This document shows positions 33,966 to 46,476 of a DNA stretch of 64,000 bases, piece after piece. The DNA lies in contig JALMLS010000216.1 in assembly GCA_038496445.1 (NCBI GenBank), forward strand, positions 496,001-560,000. The letters run 5' to 3'. How positions within the stretch are numbered: the first letter of the stretch is position 1; each line of letters begins with the position of its first letter. Under the pieces are notes generated by a model. It saw only the letters and a program-made list of their open reading frames with translations. It did no database searches and was not told the DNA's origin. Origin of the DNA: Trichosphaerium sp. ATCC 40318. Lineage: Eukaryota; Discosea; Flabellinia; Trichosidae. The position numbers were made by a program, and so were the translations under genes.

Positions 33966-34122
33966 TTTCTATTTTGCTTTTATACCGTGGCTATCAATCT
34001 TTGGGTACAGTGATCCGCGTTGTATAATATTGATGTATGGTGAGGTACGCCAAAAACAACTCACTTGGTGCTTAGTGTTTTAAGTTTTGTCAGTTTGAAT
34101 TAATACGAGACTTTATTCCGAA

Positions 34123-36194
34123 ATGGCAGTCCATAGGTGGTTGCAGGATATTTCCAGAGCCATCAATAGTGAAGATGGCGCTTCAATGGCACAAATATTT
34201 CGGTTGCGAAATAAACGTTTTAATAATCGATTGACTGGAGAAGCGAGGAGGGTGTGTTGCATAACAAATACCTTTTTGTGCTGATTCTTTGTAGATTTCA
34301 AATCTGACAGCCTTTTGTCAGAGCAAGCTTCCTAAGGGATGGCACGGTATATGCGCAGCGCATTTGAACTGTACGATTAACCTCGCTGATGGAGATGATA
34401 AAAAAGCGTCTACGGCTCAAATACACGTTACCAAAGCGTAAGAATCCATAATACAACATTTTTAACGCTATTAGGTTGCGTATTTCAGTTTTAAAAAACG
34501 TAAACACTACAGCATGGCTTGTGCCACTTCTAGAAACTGTGTATGTTGACTTGAGACTAGTTGCGAAGAGAGTAAGTTAATTTGTAGAATACAATCATAT
34601 TTTATTCGCTTAGCAATGCTGGCACGCTAAAACCTAATGTTTGAGAGCGTTGGGACCGCAACAAATCAATTATTAATCAGTTTAGGCAAGCAAGTTGGAA
34701 TCGTCAAACGAGAGCCTGTCAGCTGCCGCACAAGAAATGAACTACATGTTAAAAGATATGGCGATGGTTACAAGTAGTACAAAACGTGATATTCAACAAG
34801 CCATGCTTGCAATTGCAAATAATGTATTTAAGATATACTTTGAGGTACAGTCAAATACAAGCTATGTTGCTTCATTCTTTTTGATCAAAAAAAACTCGAA
34901 GACAACGCTTGCGAAATAACGCGTTTATCATCGTTCTTTTGGCTCTCCTGTTGTCTCTCTTGTTATATCACGTTGTGGTAATTCAGTATACTTACTATAG
35001 TGCATTAGTTGAAGCAGCTCAATTGGACAAGAAACGTAACGAACTTGGTGTCTAGGTCACATTTGGGTTTGCATCAATTTCCTGTTTCACATCATGTCAC
35101 ATTTGTCTATTATACAGGCCGTCTGACATTATTCAATGGTGAATGTGGAAAGGTAATGTGATTATTTAAACAATACCTAAGATGTAATAGGCTACCAAAG
35201 AATTGACGCTCGCATTTGAAAAATGTTCAAGAAATTATCCAAGACAGAAACGGTAACCTTTTTTTTTTCTTCGTTCGTCTGCCTTAAGCAGTCAGCATTG
35301 AGCTTCAGTTTTTTTGTTGGCCAGAGCCAATTTTCTTGATGTATATGTTTACAATGTCAAAAAACCTGCAATCGTGTACACGTGATATGAATACGATTTT
35401 TTTTTTCATTTGGAGGCACTAAAAATACTTGGTTTCCTCTAGTTGTCACTTGCTCTTATTTACTTTTTTTAGGTTAATCTTATTTTATTTAATTACTGCA
35501 AACCTCCTTTGTGGTAGATTTCCTAAAATGAGGTTACTTGAAAAGTACAACATGGTTGAATATGTAAATCTTGTCGAATCCGTATGTTTCTATCTTCTTG
35601 CTTCTTTCTTTTTTCTAAATTATACTAGTTGCGTTACGGAAATATAAGAGGGTTTGAGGACGCTATGCAACAGCACCGTTCTCTTTTTTTGGAGCGTGGT
35701 GTTTTTTTTATTCTAGAACGTCTTAATATTTTACTGTACAGAAACTTTGTAAAGCGTGTGTACGTCTCTGTTTATCCTGCTCACCGTTTTCTCTTTTATT
35801 TTATTCTTATTTTTTTATTAAGATACCTTGTTCTTGGAAAGAATATCAAGATGAGGATGCAGGTATTCATCGGTACGTGCAACCAACTCGAAAGCATTTG
35901 TTTTTTCGATTCGATTTGTTTTTTATTATTTTTTTGATTACCTCTGGGTCTGTTGGAGTAACAAGAACTTCCCCGTTAACAATACAATACAATGCATTCT
36001 TACTTTTACTAATTTATATCTTAGATGCTCTGCGATTTATGGGATGTGACACAGATATTGATGAGTTGGAGTGTATTTTAGCAAATTTGATATACAAGCA
36101 GCATGTCAAAGGTTACATTGCACATAAAATGAAGGTATTAGTTCTACGTAAAAGAGACCCATTCCCGGTTTACAAGGACAATTCTGATTCATAA
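34123..36194 (+). CDS. PCI-domain protein, PCID2/Thp1-like (TREX-2)
   Basis: From ATG 34123: [20 protein letters not shown], an intron, [20 protein letters not shown], then [51 protein letters not shown], and the C-terminal block [20 protein letters not shown] then [20 protein letters not shown] and RKRDPFP (stop 36194). This end is the hallmark of PCID2/Thp1/CSN12-like PCI proteins, whose winged helix binds RNA with Sac3/GANP in the TREX-2 mRNA-export complex at the nuclear pore. Eight or more exons; several introns in the 3' half are T-rich and end TTTTAG. Length is consistent with the family (about 400 residues). Confidence 0.85.
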
Positions 36195-36696
36195 ACCCAC
36201 AACAATAAAACGAAAAAAAAACCCCCTAAAATAAAAACTGGCATTCTGGAACCACTGTACAAGATGACGAAGCCGAACTTTTGCTTTGTAGCATTATTAT
36301 CACTGTATATGAAGATAATAACGGTTCATTGGGTAAGAAGAAGGCCCACTTGCTAGTAGTTTTTATGAACAAAACATTTCAACATATAAGTAACAAAAGT
36401 GCTGTTAGTGAGCAGTTTTCAGAAAACCATGGTTTTGTTGTATATTGTACATGTACAATAAACAAATGCCAAGGCTGCAAGCCCAAAAGAATTTGTCGCA
36501 TTTTTTGCTCGAGTTTTCTAAAGACGAGTAAATTTTACCGTAGGTATATTCAATGAAAAGATAGCAATACACTTTACCCTATTGGTAGGTGAGTGGAATA
36601 GTATTATTCGTAATAAAGGGAAGCTTTTGGGTTCTGAAATATGGGAGTTTTCAATAGTTTAGAATATTACGTATCAAACAAGTTGGTTTCTTTTCA
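36195..36696. other. Intergenic stretch with a possible short secreted ORF
   Basis: At about 36264 an ATG opens a hydrophobic reading (MTKPNFCFVALLSLYMKIIT) that stops soon after unless spliced. No confident gene. The rest is likely UTR sequence of its neighbours. Confidence 0.35.
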
Positions 36697-37886
36697 ATGG
36701 AGGAACAAGTCCTGGACGGACCATTTTGGTTTAGAATTTTAGGTAGTGTTATCGGTATTGGGTGGTTTATCGGTTTGCTTGCTTTTTGTATTAAGGCTCT
36801 ACTTTACAAGACACCTCGAAAAACAACAAAAAAGAGTAATGTCAAATCAACAGCTACAAAAAAAAAGCAATCTCAAGAACCAACTGAGACAAACAGAACA
36901 ATAGACAAGCCAACAACTGAAACAAAGGAGCAATTATCAACCAAGACAAAGAGAATAACATCCCTTCCAAGACAACAAGTTGTCGAAGAAGGCGAAGAAA
37001 CTAAGGCAACTTCAAACAATGAAGAAAATAAAGAAAAAATTATCGAATCAATGGCTGACATTCTTCACCCTGAACTATTGACAGAGATCTATAACATCAT
37101 AGTAAAGGATAATGATAGTCTTCTACAACAAAACTGGGTTTTGTTGGGTAGAAAATACGCATTTTCTTCAATGTATAACAAAAATTTGAGATACATGGAC
37201 AATATGTTACTTTTAACAAATACGGAATTTGTCCAAAAGCTAAAACATTAAAACCATACACTGAAACATGTCAATACATCAACGGTCTTCGACATGGCGA
37301 ATACACTTCAACATGGCTCAAACAAACTTCATATGAAGGTGATGAAACAAGACTAAGAAGTAAACGTCAGTACATCATGGGTATCGAAGATGGCGATGTA
37401 GAAGAGTATACATATGATGGCAAAATTGCTTTAAAATGTACAATGGTGAAAGGTAAAAAACATGGTTTGTATGAAAGAAAATATCCAGAGAAAGAAAAGG
37501 GAGAATACAACATGGGAACTAGAGTAGGTTCATTTGAGTGTGAAGAGGATACTTTCGATTTTGATGAGTGCGGTAGGATTAAAAGCTCAAAACGTTGGTC
37601 ACGTGTTGTTACTTTTACACCACCTGCTCCTTCTATAGCTAAGAATATACTATCATCTCTATCACGGTACTATGAAGTAAGCTATAAACTTAAAGCAATA
37701 CCTTCTGGATGGAATGGTATTATTACAGTAAAAAGAGAAGGAGAGCAAACGTCATTATTGACATGTGATTGCAAATTGAACCCGATAATACATCAAACCT
37801 ACGAATGTTCTAAAGGGGCTACTGACAAATGTACTTTAACAAGAGAATACACACTTTGTGATAAAGTTGATGAAGGCTGGGATTAG
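36697..37886 (+). CDS. Membrane protein with TM anchor and MORN-like C-terminal half; frame join uncertain
   Basis: The first frame (36697-37251) has one or two N-terminal hydrophobic segments (FWFRILGSVIGIGWFIGLLA), a Lys/Thr/Glu-rich disordered linker and a helical end (LHPELLTEIYNIIVKD, LLQQNWVLLG). The second frame (open from about 37190 to 37886) reads ETCQYINGLRHGEYTSTWLK, YDGKIALKCTMVKGKKHGLY, then a mixed domain (SLSRYYEVSYKLKAIPSG, CDCKLNPIIHQTYECSKG). The frames differ and overlap. An intron at about 37148-37239 (GTAGAA...AAAAG) would join them in frame, but both sides look coding through the overlap, so a frameshift or assembly indel is possible. The G-E-Y-x-x-T-W and H-G-L-Y patterns recall MORN units. 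Function unknown. Confidence 0.55.
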
Positions 37887-38336
37887 CGAGTAGTACCCTC
37901 CTGTTTTGATTTATGAGTTCACTTTTGTAAAGTAAACAAGCTTCACAAATAAATTTCTGGTTAACACTGAACATTGTTGAGGAAACTGTTTTTTTGTCAT
38001 TTGCATAAACTATTGTTTGCTTGTTGTACAGAACCACAATGAACTGGACGCTGAAACAGCGAGTATTCAAGGTTATTGATTTGCTTAATAGTTCAGAAAT
38101 TGAAATGCAAAAATCCAAAGCCAATATCAGCTATCTCTACCACCAACTGCTCTTGGTCTATGCATGAGTACTTGATAAGAATGCATGTCACCACCTTTAG
38201 GATAAAGCGTGGGTTATTTTGGAGTCTCTCTTTGTTTTGAGGTGATACTACGAGGTAAGGATACACGCTCCAAAAAAAACAGTTCTCTTTTTATTTTTTT
38301 TTTGTTGAATCCATAATTACATTTTTCTTTTTCTTT
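37887..38336. other. Convergent intergenic region with a 42-codon ORF
   Basis: A plus-strand ORF near 38039-38167 (MNWTLKQRVFKVIDLLNSSE) is coherent and helical but short, with no recognised relatives. It could be a small gene or a terminal exon. Otherwise nothing seen. Confidence 0.35.
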
Positions 38337-41300
38337 TCAATCTTTAGCGTTCTCGTTCGCAGTTACTTCTTTCTTCGGTACTCTTGGTAGTGGCTAAAAA
38401 CCAAAGAAAGTCAATAAACTTTATAGATAAAAATAAGAACAACATACCCGTTGAGGAGGCTTCTTCTTTCTGTATGAGTTTGTTCTTGTCTAAAAATAAA
38501 CGTCAAAATTTCTCGTTTTTTTCTTGATTTTTCTTCCGTTTTCTTGTCTCACTTACGTTCAGATTGCTTTGTACAGATACACTCTTTCTTGGTGTTGATG
38601 ATGTTCTTCTTGATTTTTTCGGTGATGATTGCATTGACTTGCTAAGTTGAACTTGTTTATCGATTTCTTCCCATTTTTTAAACATTTTTCTTACATTGCT
38701 ATTTAAACTGCACGAAAAACATTTTTAATTAAAAAAAACCCCTTTCCGATGATGACACTGCAGTTACAGATGTAGAAAAAAATAAAAATACTTGTATTCA
38801 TTTTGTGGAGAACAAGTACAGACCAAAGAAAGAAGTTCTGGTTTTTTTTCTGATTTTTTGAGTGTTTTGTTTGTTGGTTTAACGTGCGCACCTTATCACC
38901 TTTCTTCTCTTACTATTTCGTAAAACATTCGCAGATGCAGACCTAGTGGTCACACGTCTTGTTTTTTTCGGCGATCCTGGTGGTGTAGCACTAAACAAAA
39001 AATAAAAATTAACAACATATTTTCTTCACTGTAACATTACTAGAAGTGACGGTGTTTACCTCTTGTTTGAACTGTCTGAGTCAGAAGATTCACTGGATGG
39101 TGTAGGAATATCTCCTTTTGTTTTACGTAAACTACGGCTACCTCCAGTACCACGAGACTTTCTTAAACGAGTTCTATATCCACCAATCACAGTACCTTCA
39201 CCTCTAGGATTTTGTTCCTGTCGCCATTGATCATTTGTTTTAGTTCCTCCATTCTTAAAAAACCCATCAATTAATTGTATAGCACAATATAGAACAGTAC
39301 GAGAGCAAAAACAGGAACAAACGAAGAAGAAAAGAGGAAAATGAAGTTGACTGGAGACTTTTTTTTTTCAAGTCACGTCACATACGTATGTCTTGGCGTC
39401 AGCCTCTTCTTTCTTTGGTGTAGGTCTCTTTCTTGGTGATTGTGACCTTCTCTTCTTCTTAGCAGTACCTGGTACTGTGCGTTTTTTTGACGACGGAGAA
39501 GGTACTCTACCACTTCTCGGAGGAGGCGGTGTAGGTCTATTTGGTGGAGGACTTTTAAGCCTCTTCAAACTCGCTCTTTTCTTAGGACCGCCACGTGGTG
39601 GTACTTTTTTACCGCCTTTAGGCTTTTTCCTGAGACTGGATTTTTTTGCTGCTGAGCGGCGCCGTAGGTTCTAGTGATGAAAGTCACGTGACGTGACTTG
39701 AAAAGCAAAGAAAGAACTTCTTGGGGTTTTTTTCAGTTCGAAAATCAAAAGGAAAGGGTACCTTGTTTGATCGCTTTCTAGGTGTCTTAGGTTCTGGCTT
39801 CTTAGGCTTTGGAGGTTTGGCTATGGTGTTATCACTTTCATCAAATGTTTTTCTTACACGCGGTTCAGCAAAGTGAGATCTTCTAGGACCTTTTTTTGCA
39901 CTTGGTGGCGTAGGTCGCATTGAAACACTCTTTTTTTTCTATTTGGAAAATGAGTATTTTTGTTTGAAAGAAAAAACTTTTTTTGACTCACGTGAGCTAC
40001 AGACGTATTCGCCCTTTGCCAAGTGGAATTGCGTCTGTTAGCAGAAGATGATCCAGGATCAATAGTTGCTCTTCTGTTATCACTAGCTACAGTTTTTCGT
40101 CTGCCTGGTCCTTTTGATTCCCTTTCAATGTGTATTGTGTTCTGGAAGATGGCAGTTAGTAAAAGGCCAATCGTATTTCCTTCGAAATCCTACCCTCATA
40201 TCTGATCTATCCCTCTTGTTCTTGCGGACATGTATGTTCTCACTTGACTTTGAGTGATTTCCTCTTGGGAATGCAGTAAACCGTTTGCGATCCTTCTTAC
40301 GAGATGACCCACTTATTGTTGCTGGTTGTTTCCTCTTGGTCCTCTTTTGGTTTGTCTTTGCTATGACTATAGCATCGGTACTCAACCTCTTAACCCTACA
40401 AATAAAACACTCCGTTAATATGCGTTCTTACAAAACACGTGAATGTCACGTGACTATTAATTTTCTAAAACTTTCACGGAATTTTTTTTTCGTGGGTGTT
40501 GACGTACGCATCAAGTCGCTTTTGGTCTTTTTTTTCTTGCTCCTTCTTTTTCTCTTCTTTGCGCTTTTTCTCCTCTATCCTCTTTTTCTCTTCCTTTTTT
40601 TGTTTTTCAGCATGTCAACAACCAAAAAAATTTGAAAAAAACTTTTTTCTTCAAAAAGCCAGTTTGAAAAGATCAAAAAACCCCGCCAATCAATCTTACT
40701 GTATGCGTACCATTTTTAGTTTCATTGTAGGTGAGTTCAAGTTTTTGGCCTTACTAAATATACCACTCCTGAACAGAAAAAACGTTTTAATGGTTTTTTT
40801 TATTTCAACTTTGAACTTCTTTTATACCTTCGTTTAGCCTTTGGATCTTGGATTTCGTTTCCACCAAACTTTGCAAGGTTACAAAGCAAGCAAATACGAA
40901 CCTTTCCTTCCGAAATATGTGGAAGATGCGCACGATACTTAGAGCACGTTTCACATACGACCTAAACGAGTTTAGAGAAACAAGGTTAAGAAATAAAAAT
41001 GCGTACTTTACCACAAGAACGACAATGATGGCGCCTTTTGAGTCATGTAAGTTTCAACAAAATTTATGATTACACGTGCCTGAAGAAGGTCGTAAACTTT
41101 GCCTCACATACCATACATAATGGTGCATCATTATCTTGTACCCAAACTGATGCGTGAGCAGCTGCAACGCCCTGTGATACTAAGTTAAAATTTTTCCAAG
41201 GTTACAATAACTTACAGCTCGTGATTCAACCAAGGCTTCATTAATAGCTTTTACCCATTTTTCTTTTTCTTTCACTGTGTCGGTATAAACCACAAACGAT

Positions 41301-43305
41301 TTTTTAGAAGTAATGATAGCGAACTGATTCTTGTACGCTAATAAAAGGTAAGTAAACATCTTAGATTTTTTTGTGAGTCGCACAAGCATCATCTTTTTTG
41401 TCTTCAAGGGAAGCGCCTTTTAGCTCAAGTACTTTGTGAAACGCGCTATTTAAAATGTTAGTGGACACCAATATAATTTTCACGTGTACAATTCAGCGCC
41501 ACCAGCAATGCCAGCTGCAAGCTTCTTTCCTCCGGAATATTTTTTACAATAAATTATAACATCGCTGAAAAGAAAAAAGTAACGCTCTTTATCCTCCTTT
41601 CTGCATTTCTTAGTAAGCTGTCCTTCTAGTATAAACAATCTACCAGGCTTAAGCATCTCCCAAGACTATATGTGTTAATAAGCGAATCAAACTCAAGAAG
41701 GACTTACAGCCGGTTTGTTTTTAAGGGTTTTTTCTATTTCAAGCATTTTCTGCCAGTTGTTGAACTGAGCCAAGTGCTTCTCCAAATGACTGTTAACACC
41801 TTGAACACTTTCATGTGCATCAACCAATGGTTTATAATCCACGTGTTCTTTATTCGTATTTTTTACGAGCTCTCTGAACAACAGCTAAATAAAACAACAG
41901 ATTAACTTTAAACAATTCTTTTTAAAGTTGAGGCGGTTAATGCCATCCTCGTTTCTTTTTTAAACTAACCTCATATCTGCACATGCGCTGAATAGGCTAT
42001 TGTAATATTAGCTATATCACAAGTTGTATTAATAAATAGACGAAATCACATACCATAATGAGCAAAGACTCTAAACTTTGTGATTTATCATAATCGTTAG
42101 GTACTTTATCAAGAAGATCCTAAAACAACTAATTAATTTAACCCACAACAAGTAGTTATCGTCGTTCTAAAATAAACCGTTCATATCATCTCATAATTTT
42201 TATATTCAATGCACGCCAGCACGTGATTAACAAAAACGATAAAAAATCCAAAAAACGTACAGTGATAAACTCGCAAAAAGACTTTGATTTCTCTTTCTTC
42301 TCAGACAATATTTGCACACCATTATAATAATTTGTACAATAAATAGTATACCTTTCCAAGTCAGTATTTTGTAAAATTATTCATAAAACTCCAGATAACG
42401 TACAACTTCAAGAAGGGAATCTAAATAAAAAGTAAAAACCAAATTCAGCACTTCGTTCAATAAAAATTCCGCAAGTGCTTACCAATACTTGAAATACATC
42501 GCCTAACCGCTGATCCTTTGTATCTAAGTTATTCCACTCTTGTAAACGCTTGTCAAGAGCATCGTGTATGACTTTACTCAACCGTTGTATTTCCTACAGA
42601 CAGGTTACGAAAAAACCAAAAAAAAAACAACCGCAGTTATTTTTGAATAAAAACACGTGACCACGCGCTACATTCAAAAAATACAGTTACTTCTCGTAAT
42701 TATAAAATCCACAAGCTGCATGTATTTAAATCCACTAAAACTGCAGACGTTGCAATATTTTCTTTCAAACGGCGTTAAATCACGTGTTTGTTTTATATCG
42801 CGCATTTTTTTTTGTTTTGGGTTTTGCTTATGTAAAGTACCTCTATGCCTCCAAATATTTGTCTCAGCTCCTCTGGTTTAAACTCTGCAGCGTCTGTAAT
42901 TGGCTTTTGAAAATACTACAAAATTATAAGCCGGCTGTGTCCGAATAACGTCTTCATCAAAAAAAGAGGCTGAAAAATACAGCTTTATGATGTTATTGCT
43001 TTTTTGTGTTGTTTAATTTTTTCCTTTCTTTGACGCTTTAACGCTTTGTATGAAAGACAGTACCTCTGTAGTTTGATTCAAATACTTTAAATAAGTCCCT
43101 TCAGTATGTAGAAGCTCTTTTGCGAGTTTCACTCTGCTTGCTTTCTTGCCTGGAGTAGGCGCATTAAATTGTATACTGAACATATAACACCTATCTAAAT
43201 TATCTCTATCGTACGTCTTAGACTCAGAAATTCATCGTGAGCGTAATATCGCCTGAAAGCGCTTTGGATAATCCTAATATCCTCACTAACAATCTCGCCT
43301 TGCAT
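38337..43305 (-). CDS. DH-PH-FYVE RhoGEF with long basic, disordered C-terminus
   Basis: From Met 43305 an IQ-like helix (IRIIQSAFRRYYAHDEF) leads into a DH domain (AKELLHTEGTYLKYLNQ, LFRELVKNTNKEHVDYKPLV, EKHLAQFNNWQKMLEIEK), a PH domain (PGRLFILEGQLTKKCRKEDK, RYFFLFSDVIIYCKKYSGGK, FVVYTDTVKEKEKWVKAINE) and a FYVE zinc finger at about 41160-40870 with CMVCEAKF, RHHCRSCGK, CETCSKY and RICLLCNLA. This order is that of FGD-type Cdc42 exchange factors. Downstream exons (40620-38337) are Lys/Glu-rich then Arg/Ser/Pro-rich (SPKKSRRTSSTPRKS), ending VPKKEVTANENAKD. Whether the tail is one gene with the RhoGEF or a second gene is not certain; I saw no clear stop or start between. Likely recruits to PI3P membranes and activates a Rho GTPase. 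Confidence 0.7.
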
Positions 43306-43764
43306 ATTTTATGCTTTTTAAGGTGTTTGTTAACCTGTGTTTTTTTTTCTTGTTAGGCTCCGGTTAGTAGTGTCGTTTTAATAGTTTTGTGATCTCTTTT
43401 AAGTCCGATTTGGTTTGCTTCTCTCTGAAACAGATCCTCTAATGCACCGTTTGTTCTACTATATTGTCTTTGTGCTCTCGTTTAGATAGCAACTTGGTTA
43501 AATAGGGATAAGAACATTGTTATGCTTATCACGTGATTTTTTTGGCAAGAAAAGAGAATGAAGAATTCTTCTTCGGTGAAGCCTTTACGGAACTTCTGGT
43601 ACTTGTACGAAACCTTTACTGCGCGTTCAAGTCATTTTTAAGATCTTTTTTGGATGAATGAAAATATAGTGGCTTTTAGCGACTACAAGTACACTGAGAG
43701 TACCTACCAACTATTATTTATTTCTCATGGGGTTTTACCATGAACATAAATAAAAGCTCAGTAC
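43306..43764. other. Divergent intergenic region
   Basis: Upstream of the RhoGEF gene and of a putative small membrane-protein gene. A TCACGTGA palindrome lies at 43529-43536. No coding sequence seen. Confidence 0.5.
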
Positions 43765-44066
43765 ATGTCGTTGTCAAAGCAAGTATCGAAACATTTAAGT
43801 CTTTTGATGGGACTACCTGTAAGTTTACAAGATTCTAAGCATGAAACTTTGTACTCACATTTAAGTTGTTTTAATAGCAGGTGATACATCTGGTATGATA
43901 GTTGGAGGTAGTGTTGGCACATCGGATGATATAGTTTACAAAGCGCTGTTTGCGTTTTGGGAGGTTTTGTGAGCGTAGGAATAGTGTTTGCTAGCGTTAA
44001 ATACGTTCAGATTTCGGATTGCTTAATTAGAACCTTCTTCAAGAAACCTAGCCCGAAAACAGACTA
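43765..44066 (+). CDS. Putative small membrane protein
   Basis: Exon 1 (ATG 43765, MSLSKQVSKHLSLLMGLP) ends at a GTAAGT donor. Following frames read GMIVGGSVGTSDDIV (a Gly-zipper-like run) and then VLGGFVSVGIVFASVKYVQI with a C-terminus FFKKPSPKTD. The splice joins could not be made in a single frame, so this is a candidate only. No family recognised. Confidence 0.35.
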
Positions 44067-45045
44067 AGTGACGATTGTTGCATGGGGCAATTAGTATGGG
44101 ATGCAAACCACATGAGGCGGTAGTATCACTTGTAGTCGGAAGCACATGTATAAGTGGGATCGGCAGCGTAAGTGACTAGCTATTATTAAGCACGTGAAAA
44201 ACAGCTAAAACTTGAATTTGTGTAAGTACGCTGTCAATGTTCTTGAACTGTCCGTTCTACTGTGATGCTTAAGAAAGTACAATAATATTCTTAGTAAAGA
44301 AGCTAGCAAGTCACAATTGATTTGACGATAAATAGAATATTTGACAAAGGGGTGGCTTTAAAGAAAAACGTGTTTTGAAGGCCAGCGTGTGATTTCAGTT
44401 TAACTGCGTCGTAAGTAGTAGTTTGGCGTGGCTATGTAATCTGTACACGAGCGTTTACAACACGTGGTGCCTCCAAGGCTCAGCCTTACAGAAAAACACA
44501 GCTTCTTTCCTCACATGTTTAAAACTCCTATTTGAGTCACGTTTTAATGTTGAGGAGACTTTTTTGTTGTTTTGGGAATAGACGGTTAATTGTTAAGAAA
44601 GATTCAAACTGTGGTTTTTAATATTACAGTAGCTACATCACAGCGCGACTACGAAACAAAAAGGAAGGTTAACGTTTTGGCAACGTGTGATTATTGACAT
44701 ATCTGGCACTTTCTGACTATTCAAAAATATCTTCCCAAACTATCCCAACGTACTTCTCAACAAAAGTCTACGCGGATCCGACGGTTATTTTAATAAATGG
44801 TGAGCTTAAACACAAAATCTATGAAGTATTCTGGTCATTGTGAAAAGAGGAGTGTAGGTGTAGACCTAGTAATATGCTTTACTTCTTTTTGTTGTTAGGT
44901 TTTTTTTCGTGGATTGCACATAGGAAAACGTGACGTTATAGTTTTACGACAATACAACAAGATTTAGTGAATATGTGAACGCAAATGTCGCTGAACTTAA
45001 AACCATATCTTCACAACACCAACAAGAACAACAACTAAAACAACA
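44067..45045. other. Intergenic stretch, no confident gene
   Basis: A short reading at 44096 (MGCKPHEAVVSLVVGSTC) ends in a GTAAGT donor but has no identifiable following exon. The last part, rich in CAACAA just before 45046, is likely the lectin 5' UTR. Confidence 0.5.
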
Positions 45046-46121
45046 ATGACTTCAATTGGCCCTATCTTTATCAAGAACAAGAACAGCGGTTTGGTTATGG
45101 ACTGCAAATACTTTAGCGATGCTGACTGCACTCCCGTCATTCAATACGGACGCAAAGGTGAATCTTATGATAACCAGCTCTATACCGCTGAGAAAGTCGG
45201 TGGTACCTTCGAGAAACCTATTTATAAGATCATCTGTCACTTCTCAGGAAAGGTACATTGTACTTTTTTTAGAAACCTGTTGATTTACCTAACTACCTCA
45301 CTAGGTATTGGATATTTCTGGTGCTAGTTGCGAAAACGGTGCCCCTCTTATTGAATATCACTACCACAATGGTGAAAACCAACAGTTTTACATGGAAGCC
45401 CAAGGAGAACGTATGTGTCCATTCTTTGTTTTTTGTTCTGTGAATGTTTTTGTCTTTTTAGCTTGGAAGTCACGTGACCAAGTTTTTCGTTTCTTGTGGT
45501 TTTTTATTGTTAACTTCTCTTCTAGATACCGTATTTGTCAATGTACGATCAGGTAAAGCTTTGAGCGTACCTGGATCATCAGATGCTCCAGAGACTCAAA
45601 TCGTTCAAGAGGAAAGAACGAACGCCGATAACCAACTGTGGGAAATTGTTTACCCAGAAGGTAAAGGATTAACTATTTGTGTTCAAGACGCTGCCATCAA
45701 GGTTGAGTACATCGTACCTCCTGATCTCAAGGACAACACTATTTATCGCGAGTCTGTCACCTTCACCAACAAGCTCCCTATCCCACTCAATGATTGCAAA
45801 GCCATCATCGATGTTGATGAGAACTCTCCTTTCCATAGCGAGAGCATGTCTACCGGTGGCGTTAGCATGGATCTCGATGCCATCACCTTCGACTTTGGTT
45901 CTATCCCAGCTAACGGGTACGTCACACAACCACTTCAAGAACTTGGATTAACGTCTGCGTTTAGATCGAAGACCAAGTACTGGACATTCAGCTTCCCTAA
46001 ACTCGATAAGGATATGCCTGACACGAAGTTCCAAGGTATCTTCCAACTCGCTCCATTCTACAAGATCGATTACTCGAAATGGGGTGGAACTTCAAAGAAA
46101 CTCCCAGTAACTGGAAACTAA
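45046..46121 (+). CDS. R-type (ricin-B fold) lectin-like protein, single domain plus beta-rich C-terminus
   Basis: Three exons (45046-45252, 45305-45410, 45526-46121) give 302 residues. The N-terminal half has beta-trefoil features in threefold repeat: VMDCKYFSDADC with DNQLYTAEKV; VLDISGASCENGAPLIEYHY with NGENQQFYME; and ALSVPGSSDAPETQIVQ with ADNQLWEIV, i.e. the Q-x-F/W motif of ricin-B lectins that bind galactose or N-acetylgalactosamine. The C-terminal half (EYIVPPDLKDNTIYRESVTF to SKKLPVTGN) looks like a beta-sandwich of unknown type. No signal peptide, so cytoplasmic or unconventionally secreted. Codons are notably C-rich at third positions compared with neighbours, suggesting high expression. 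It lacks any toxin enzymatic chain. Confidence 0.85.
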
Positions 46122-46476
46122 TCTTCTGCGAGTTGCAACCCCAGCACCTTTAGCAAGCTTGTATCTTGAGCTTACAATAAATTACCTTCATTACTGTTTC
46201 ATAGTTAAATTTCATTGTAATCGAACATTGTTTGAGTGCAGAAGGTGAGAGCCCTTGCACGGTAACACTTCACGAATGTAGTTTATAATTATAACACGTG
46301 TCTCAGTTTGTGGTATTATGAAAATATCCTTGTACAAGTACTCAAATACTCACCAGAAAGCTATAATTATTGGTATTCAGTAAAAACAACAGAGGTACTT
46401 AAAGAAATACTTTGACGTTTTATCAAAAACCTGTGGTTGAAATTCTCCATCTGGAATTCAAAACAGCGCCGTAGTA
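46122..46476. other. Intergenic region
   Basis: 3' flank of the lectin gene (AATAAA near 46177) and 5' flank of the F-box gene. No gene seen. Confidence 0.6.

Noticed and set aside
45046-46121. Possible ricin-type toxin
   Set aside because: Only a beta-trefoil lectin-like half is present; no ribosome-inactivating or other toxic chain and no secretion signal.
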